Positions 12,601 through 21,600 of a DNA stretch of 25,544 nucleotides are shown in pieces. The translations under genes were made by a program, and so were the position numbers. The stretch covers positions 1-25,544 of the forward strand of contig JAOXYB010056278.1 in the NCBI GenBank assembly GCA_028565635.1, in the 5' to 3' direction. Origin of the DNA: Phoronis ovalis (taxonomy: Eukaryota; Phoronida; Phoronidae). Position 1 is the stretch's first letter, and each line of letters opens with the position of its first letter. The notes under the pieces are model-generated. The model had not been told where the DNA came from. It worked only from the letters and a program-made list of their open reading frames with translations, and did not search any database.

Positions 12601-15600
12601 ACATCAATAAACAAGCCTACAAAATAAACACAAATCAATGTAAGGTGAGACCAAAATAAACCTTGTTTAATGACTACGTTAAAATTTGGCATTTTCACTT
12701 TTATTTTTTAAAACTTGATTAATGGACCTGACCACTTCAAATTTTTATTTATTTACTGTGAAAAAATCAGAAAAGACAAAAACCCAAATTGCATAAATTC
12801 TCGTTGTGTTGTCTGATTCAAAAAAATTTCCTTTTTTTTTAACATTAAAAAAAGCACAACCGACTTGGTTTTTAAGGGCTGTCAGTTTTTGAAGGTTCTC
12901 GCCTGTTAAAACAACTTTTATTATTGGTTCGGCTTAATGGACGAAATATTTTTCAATATTTGAAAAAAGTAACGTATGTGTAATCAACCATTGCTGAACA
13001 GGAAATTCTTGCATGAGAGTACAGAGTGTACAGTACTAGTTGACTTACAGATGCCATTAATATACTTTTTATCAGTTCTATAACTTTTGGACACCGTAAA
13101 TATTCAATCCTCAACCCATTGTTTACTTTATTCTCTTCCCTCTTTGACTTTCAGTCTGCTTTGTTAATTTTCCTATAATTCAACCACACCAAATTTTTCC
13201 AAAATTCTGCAGATTGTAATTATAGTAAATCTGGATAAAAGTAGATTGTACGCAACAGATCTTACTAAATTTGTATATAAAACATGCCGTAAAACTTTTA
13301 ATGTTGTCACAATATGTACACTATGTGGCATAAAATACTCACCCACAATGAGTTGACAGTACTGTGCTCTTAGTTCATCCGGAAGCTGCTCATTTTGTAA
13401 ACACAAGAAGGCTTCCTCCCACGTCAGATATTTCAGCTGCTGTGTAATTACATTGATGGCAAAATCATTCCGACCCTGAAAGTTCACATCACTCTGTGAA
13501 TAATTTGCTGATAACAGATTCATACATTTGCAAAAGTGTAATGTGTGAAACTTAGCTCATGGCAAGGTAATTGTGTGTTCTTTTTTGGATTTTTGGCATT
13601 TTTGCATCCAAGTGAATGAAAAAATGGCTGCCATAAAAGGGAAGACATCCAATCCAAGGATCACAAGTTACTAGCCGATGACCAAGGCACTGTACAAGAC
13701 TATTGAAACAACAGCACTTTCCATGACCTACCTCACACAGTTTACCAAACAGGTCCAACTGATGTTCTAAGAATCGTAGCTGTGCTGATGTTGCATTGGT
13801 TTTAGTTACCTGTAAACAAAATAATATAATTTTTATAATGTAGTCAGAAAATATTCTGCAACTAAACCTTAAAAAAAAACTTTAACTGGAACTTAATTTC
13901 AATTACATAAATAAATAAATTTCTCCATGGCAAATAAGAATTATTATTAATTAATAAAACAAATTGCAAATTTGATAGAAATCGAGTGCTTATAATATAT
14001 TTAAGTAAATTTAACTTACCCTGACAGGCGAATTCGATCTTGGTTCATTTTTTACCGCCTACATAATAATATAATTTAAAACTTTATTAATTGATGTGTA
14101 ACACTTTTGTGGAAATAAAGAGCACCCAGTATGACATTAAAGATCACGCTCTGCTGGTTATGTTAATTAGGTTAAGGTATTAAAATTCAGAGAATATTGT
14201 TGGAAATTTTCTATTAAATAGGAAAATGGCAGACAAGCTAAGAAGTACTGGACTGATTTCAACAAAACTTGGATTAAAATGTCTGACAGGTTCTACCATA
14301 TTAGCAAATAAGTGTTTAACTTGTCCAATCTACAACTGTGTAGCTAAATGCTTAATCTAATATTTATTACAGAGGAATCCAGTATTTGCAACAAGCTTTC
14401 ATACTGTCATTATTGATTAGAATAATTATTTTTTACTGCAGAACTTACATCTACAAAATCCATCAGCTTGATCCAGTCAGTGCCATCATTAGTTGACATA
14501 TAAACAACATCAATTTCTTTCCCAAGTTTTTGACCAAGTTCAGTGAGGTACACACCACCCTATGGGATGATAATGATAAACCAAACAGTAAATATACAGA
14601 TGGGTAAATACAAATAACAATAAGTACCAGATTCTATTGATAAATAAATTTTGACAAAAGGTGAGGATCCAAATAAAAATGTGTGTAATCAGAATAAAAA
14701 TACAATTACAACACTCACAGGGCTTTCACTGGAATTTTAAGTAAGAAAGATTTCACTGAAGTAAACATCAATTTTGACATAATCTTGTGCTAAACTGTCT
14801 GAAGATGATTGATTTTGTTGTCGATCACTTTCAGTCAAAAGTCTTGCACACATATTGGCTAGATAAAAAATGCAACTCTCATGAAGTTTGCAAAAGAGAA
14901 ATATTTTTATGCACAAATTCTTTTCTTCACTCTTTCTTTACTGTGCTAATTATACTTTCATTTGTATTGTTCATGTATCTATTATCTTAATATATGTGTT
15001 TATCTTACTTTACTTCTGCATAACCAGGCATCAGTTATATACTTCTGGATATCAGGGATAGCAACACCATCACAAACACATAAGACATTAAGAAGATCTA
15101 GGTAATAGTAGTTCTGAAAAAAAAAATGATTTTGCAGAATCACAAAAGGAAGCAACTGTTTGGAAAACATGATGACAAATTTTAAAATTGTAATCAGAAT
15201 AGCTACTGACATTTGTCACCAAAATCAAACCAGCATAAGCACAGTATTTTATGTTTCCATGAACAAAACAGAAATATATATTGCAATATCAGAATAAGAC
15301 TTCTTATTAATGGACTCAGTTATGCTGGAAAACAGCAGCTATGGAAAGGAGTAGTTATAGAATTAATCTTTCTGAAGTACAAACACCAAGATAATTATAT
15401 GCTCTCCCGTGTATGATCATACTTACTTTGTGCTTACAAAGAAGTTCAATAAAGAAGTCTATCTGCGTGTGCGTGATACAATCCACTATTTTAAGGTTGT
15501 CCTTGATAAGTTCCGTGATCATTTTAGCAGCTTTTAGACCCAATTCATTCTACAATGAGTCAAATGACAAAAATCTAACCCCTTTGTAAGTTAATAAAAT

Positions 15601-18600
15601 TAAACGACATGACATAATGTATTTTAAAAAATACAGTCATGCAGTCTACCAACTAGTTGATGGAATATATTATAGGAAGATTGGAATCTATGGAAAACAG
15701 TGGTAGAAAATGATCTAATAAAAAAAAACTTGATTAATTCATACAAGTTGTCTAATAAAAACATAATATTATGCATAGGCAAGTTGATGATAAACAACAG
15801 AGAATCCTAATGTTTTTAATTATAGTAGATTTTTTATAAAAAAGATAAGAATCATAGACAAACAAAGCCAGGAACTTTCAAATACATACCTCCAGTTTAA
15901 ATTGTTCTTGAAAGAAGCTGATGTATCTGGCAAAGTAAAGCTCATTTTTTCTACTGTCGCCAAGCAGGTATTTGGTCAGAACGTGATAGGCAGCTTTAAA
16001 AATACTCTGCATGTTCGTATAGTCAGCTGCTTCTGAGTCTATGGGTAGCTGAAGTATTTTAACTAGTAAGTTCACAATCTACAAAATAATATTTACGTTA
16101 AAATTAGTGGTGCACGTGGTACACAGGCTCAAAAATAGGGTAAAAACCATGAAAATAAGAGCATAGTAATCATTATGGTAAAATTAATTTATGTGCTAAT
16201 ACAAAGTTTTTGTAAGTTTCCTGTCTACTGTGATATAATCTATTCAGTCTCCTAATGCGGAACAGAAACAGAGCTGACGCAAAGATCAACATATCTTTAA
16301 TATTACCTTGAGATTTCTCATGAGCTTCTGACGATTTCTGTCAGGTACTCCGTTGACAATCATAAACCTGGCCATCTCTTTAATAGCCTGCAATAATATT
16401 CAGACATCTTAACTTACCGTGTAGACAACAATTCATAACACTTCATTCAGAGTCAAGAAATATTATTAATATAATCAGACAAAATGAGATTTCTCATGTT
16501 AGCCAACTGAAGGTTCTTTGAACTTGCTTAGCAATACTATGCAACCCATTTTTAAGTGTCTTTCAGATTATTATTTTTTTTTTCTACAAATGGATTTTCC
16601 CTCAACTACTAGGACTATGTCTGAATTGTTAGTTCTGGGATGCAAGATATAAGATGCTGGTGGACCGAACTAGGGCATGAATAGCACACCTCGTGCTTCA
16701 GAATCATGAGAGCTTAATTATTATCAGCCAAATGGAAAAAAGGATCTTAGTTTAAAGCATCTTTGAACCTACTTTTATGACACCACCAAGTAACAACTGA
16801 TTGCCCATGGCCTGTGTATTTGCATGGGATGATGCATATGCTTAGAAAAGTATAGATCAGTATAGACAATGTATAGCCTTTGTTACACTTGCAAAGGTTG
16901 CAAGGTTGGTTCTAAGGACATACACAGAGGCCACAGTCCTAATAGTGGTTAAAACATACATTAGGTGATCTAGAATATGTTCAAAAGTACCCCCAACAAA
17001 GGTGAACAGAAGTTGTATCAATTTAACTGACTTTCTTCCTTCTGAATTAAATAATCAAATGATAGTGAACAATAGACTATAATAATACATTCTGAACATT
17101 GTTTACCGTACAAATTTTCTGACTCCTTCTGTGGTCAAGAATACTTCCAGCAGACTTCTGAAAATAAAGTTTCACATTGATTCTCAAGACAAAGCACTGA
17201 CTTTATGCACTTATCTATTCAAGCTGAAGTTTCAATAAAAACTATAAAATTCAAATAATTCTGCACCGTGTGTCATCAAATTATTCCACACTCAGTATAC
17301 AGTATTTACAGAAATCCCTATGATTCAGAGATAATAAAAAGACTGAGCAAGGGTTTTGACTTTAGGACGTGTACTAGAATATAAGCCTGCTAAAATATGA
17401 ATACAAGGTAGGAACATTATTTTGCTTTCATTTCCACTCATGGCTCCTTTAAAATATATGCCACATAATTTGATGGTACATTCAAATAACATATTTTGTA
17501 AACATGTTATTTTCTAAAAGGGTACATTTACATTATTTTAAATACCAGTAAACCTTGTTTTAGTATACAAGTATTACCACACACGTTTGATATATTATAC
17601 TTACTTCATTCATTAAGTTTTGGAGAGTGAGAACCATGCCAGCCATGAAGTTGAAGATACTCAAATGCTCATCTGTAACTTTCTGAATGGTGAAGGCATC
17701 ATTATACATCTGCTGTGGTTCTGAACATATCTGTTAGAAGATTTGAATTCTTCATAAATGTTGATCAGGTTGAAGTTTAAGTTCAGCAAAACTTAAATCA
17801 TGTACAAGAAATGCCTTTGACGTTATAACATTTTCAATGCATTGTATTTCCAAACTTGCTAGGGATCCAACTTTAAATAAACACATTATTCTTCTTACAA
17901 ACCTACTAAATTTGCATCCCTTTATTAGGAAAATACACATTGAGTAAGTTTTCATTAGCATTGCACAAATTGCAATTTTCTTCGAAAATAGGATACAATA
18001 ATGATTACAATAACTTTTTTGGAAAATGCATTTTTCTGAAACTTAGATTAAAATTATAAAATAAACCATTAACTATTTTGTGTAGTGCTGCATGGCGACA
18101 ACAAGTATGTGGTTACCAACTCAAAGTTTTTGTCATGGCCACCATATTTTCCAATACAAATTTTAATTTCCTGAAACCTAGCAAACATTTTGGTCTAATT
18201 TTTAATATTTGTTTTTGGTTTTTGTCCAGTACTTTACGAGTTATCAAAGATCATGTTTTCACACAGCAGCAATTAAGAATCCAAGAGGGCTATCAGCTTT
18301 TTAAATTCAAGTTTTCATCATTCTCCAAACTCTACGCAAACATTTTGATCCAAGTTTTATTGAAATCAGTCCAGTACTCTCCAAAGAAAATGTTCTGGTG
18401 ATCTCTTTTCATGTAAACTGGAAGTGAGTGGCACCTTGATTTGGTGCGATCATTATCTCCTGCTATGTAATCGATCAGAGTGTAGTTACATTAGACTCAG
18501 TATATTATAAACAAAAAGTACACATTCAAAAGGTTTGTTGAAACTGGTGAGTGAGTAAAAGGAATCGATGCAAGAACAGTATGTTTTCCAACTTTGTTGT

Positions 18601-21600
18601 TGGTCACAAAAGTGTTTATATTCTGCAATATCCCCAACAGCCTGAATATCATAAAAGGTGGTGAAAACAATATAAAGATGAAGACAAATTTGACCTTGAT
18701 CAGTTTAGCCGCATCCCATTGCAGATTCTCCATGCTATTGACATCCTGCCTGTTTGAAACTGTCGTTCTGATGTATTCAGTGTCCCTCATGGCATGAATC
18801 CATCTTCCGGTAATAACATGTTCAATACGGGTGTAGCTCTCAAACTCAATTTCTTCATGTTCCTATGAAGATATATAAAAACAATGGTCTTGTCTATTAA
18901 AGCTGGCAATACCTAGTGTGAATAGTCCTTTAAGTCAGCTTAATTAAGAAATATACAGTAAAACTTGGTCTTGTATCCAAGCAAGTCCTCAGCCACTGTT
19001 CATATGGAAATATTTCATGACCCTGCCATGACAGTCTACAGTGCCTTAGGGTCATAGAACTTTGCTATTTTAAATAGGTTGATGTTATTTCACAACAAAT
19101 GATTGTGCTTGGTTTTTCAAAAGGAACGTTTTATGCATAAAACTGTTCATAACTTTGTGGATCTTGGAGCTACATGTAGGACTCACAATTATATTTTTTA
19201 AGAAATTGTTAAAATAGTTCAAAACAGGTGTATTTTTACCTTTATTTCCACAATAATAAACAAACACTATACTACCTTGATAAATGGATGCATCCTGAAA
19301 ACTGTTTTTGGATCTTGTCCGTCTTCCATCAGACCAATTTCACCTTTGACATCCACATACAAATACTTTCTGGTAGTCATGTGACGGAGACGTATTTGTT
19401 GTTGCCATTCAATGACATCACCTACAAATTTGGGAACACCATCAAGACAAAAAATGACAGGTTTAAACCAACTGGTAAATTTTAGAGTTAACTACTGTCA
19501 CAGTGTTCAGTGTAATATCAGTTACTACTGCCCAGTGTACTTAATTAGAAGTTAAACATTTTCAACTAACTAGGATTATAATCTTATAATGCTTGTTGTG
19601 AATTTTTTTAATCAAATAACCTTAGTGTGAGATATATCCTTGTTAAATTTCTAATTGCAAGCAGTATCTAGTCACACCGAGTTGTTAGCTGTTTCTCATT
19701 TTTATCTCAGCACATAGATATGCACAGATGTGCTACTAGAAAATCTAAATTCAAATAAAAAATGAGACATTACCTGTCAGAACGCTCTCCTCAGATTCAA
19801 CTTGCCAATATGTTATAGCATTCGTAGATGGCGCTAAAGTTTGGGGTTTATTTATATTCAAACGACGGACACGCAAATGTACTGAAATGCAAGATAATGA
19901 ATGAAATAAAACCACTATTAACTAACCATATTAAGTAGTTATTAGAAATCAGTGCATAGCTGAAGCATTGATAATTTAGTAGTAAAGTTATCCTAACATA
20001 TTAACTTTAAAAGTTTTAGTCATTTTGGAGACACAAATTCTTGATACATTTTATTAGGCATTGAGCATACAACTATGATCATCGGAAAATGAATAGACTA
20101 ATCTTTCTTTAACCACTCCAATGTACTTCATTAGTCTGCTACTAAAATTATCATGTTGATATAAATTGCATTATTTTTATCATTTGTATGTTCTTATAAT
20201 TTTATAAATATGAGAACCATCAAAAGTACTTTTAAGAAATGTTTTTAAAATGAAACATAACTGATTTTGGAATTAACGAGATTTTTAATAGTTCGAAAAC
20301 CACTGCTGCAATGAAAAATTGCATATTTTTACTAGGCTTTGATGAATAAAAATTAACTTAAATTATGATAGCACTACTACGCACAGCAATACTAGTAATG
20401 TCGATTGCTTACCATCTTCTGCCACATTGTCTCCAAAGACTCCTTCTGCTGTTAGGTAGGCTTCCACATCTTTGTGAAATAATCGTATTACTGAACCTCC
20501 CTATAAAACAAAAGCCTGACATATGTATAATAACTCACAAAAACCTCTCAAGATACCTGGCATAGTAACAAAATAATGCTTCAAACCTTAGCATTACTTT
20601 TAAAGCCAAACTGAAAAAAAAGACAACTGTTACGTGATAAATCACCTCAAGTAGGCTGCTACTTTTTTGTATGCGTAATGCTGCATATGACCGAGCAAAA
20701 CAACTGGGTTTTTTTTGTTACAAGAAACAGAAAATGTTAATATTGATGTAACTTTTCTCCAGACACTCATACCTGTTATGATTCTATTAACATTCACATT
20801 TGTATGCGATAAAATTACCTTAAGAAAACGATTCCACTGCTTTGAAGGGCGATGAGTTTTCATTATAGTGAAACCCGACTGTTGAACACCAAGATTTACT
20901 TCACACCTGAAAAGCACACATTATTATAAGTTTAATAAGATAATTAACAATTAGAAAAATATCAACTTTTTGAGATTGCGTATAACTTGATGTTTTGAAA
21001 CTTGTCCCAGCTTGTTATCCTGGCAATAAGACTAGCTTCATGTATGGTCAGTAGCAAGAGTTAAATACATGTGGCCAATAATAGAGGCAGTCATTATTTA
21101 TACTTGAAAACGTTTTACTCTTCTTTAAATTTAAGAAACCAGGATAAAATGTTTTAAAGACCTACCCTTCAGTGACCCCTGGATCCACTTGCAACACCTG
21201 ACTTTTTTCATTAGCTTGAATTAAATACCTAGTATTTACTTACCCTTTAGTGAAGATGTCTATTTGAAATGGAACACTGGCATGAAAGAACTGACCAGGG
21301 GACTTAACACTCTCCAGAACCACCTGGTCTTCCATTTGAATCTTTAGAAATAAAAAATAGTTAGTAGTCTGCTTAAATCAGTCAGTGACTGTTAATTCTA
21401 AATTGGGTTTAATAGTAGTCACTTTGATATTTGTAGAAAACTACACCATGCACAATAAACTACATCATGCACAATAAACTACATCATGCACAATAAGTAC
21501 CAAAATAAACATATATACAGGGTCACATGAAATAAACAGAACATTTTTGGAGTGTTGTCACTTAATCACAAATACACCTTATAACAAAAACAAATATGCA

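Noticed and set aside
18078-18401. Plus-strand open frame of 107 codons
   Set aside because: No homology, no promoter or splice support, inside an intron of the minus-strand gene.
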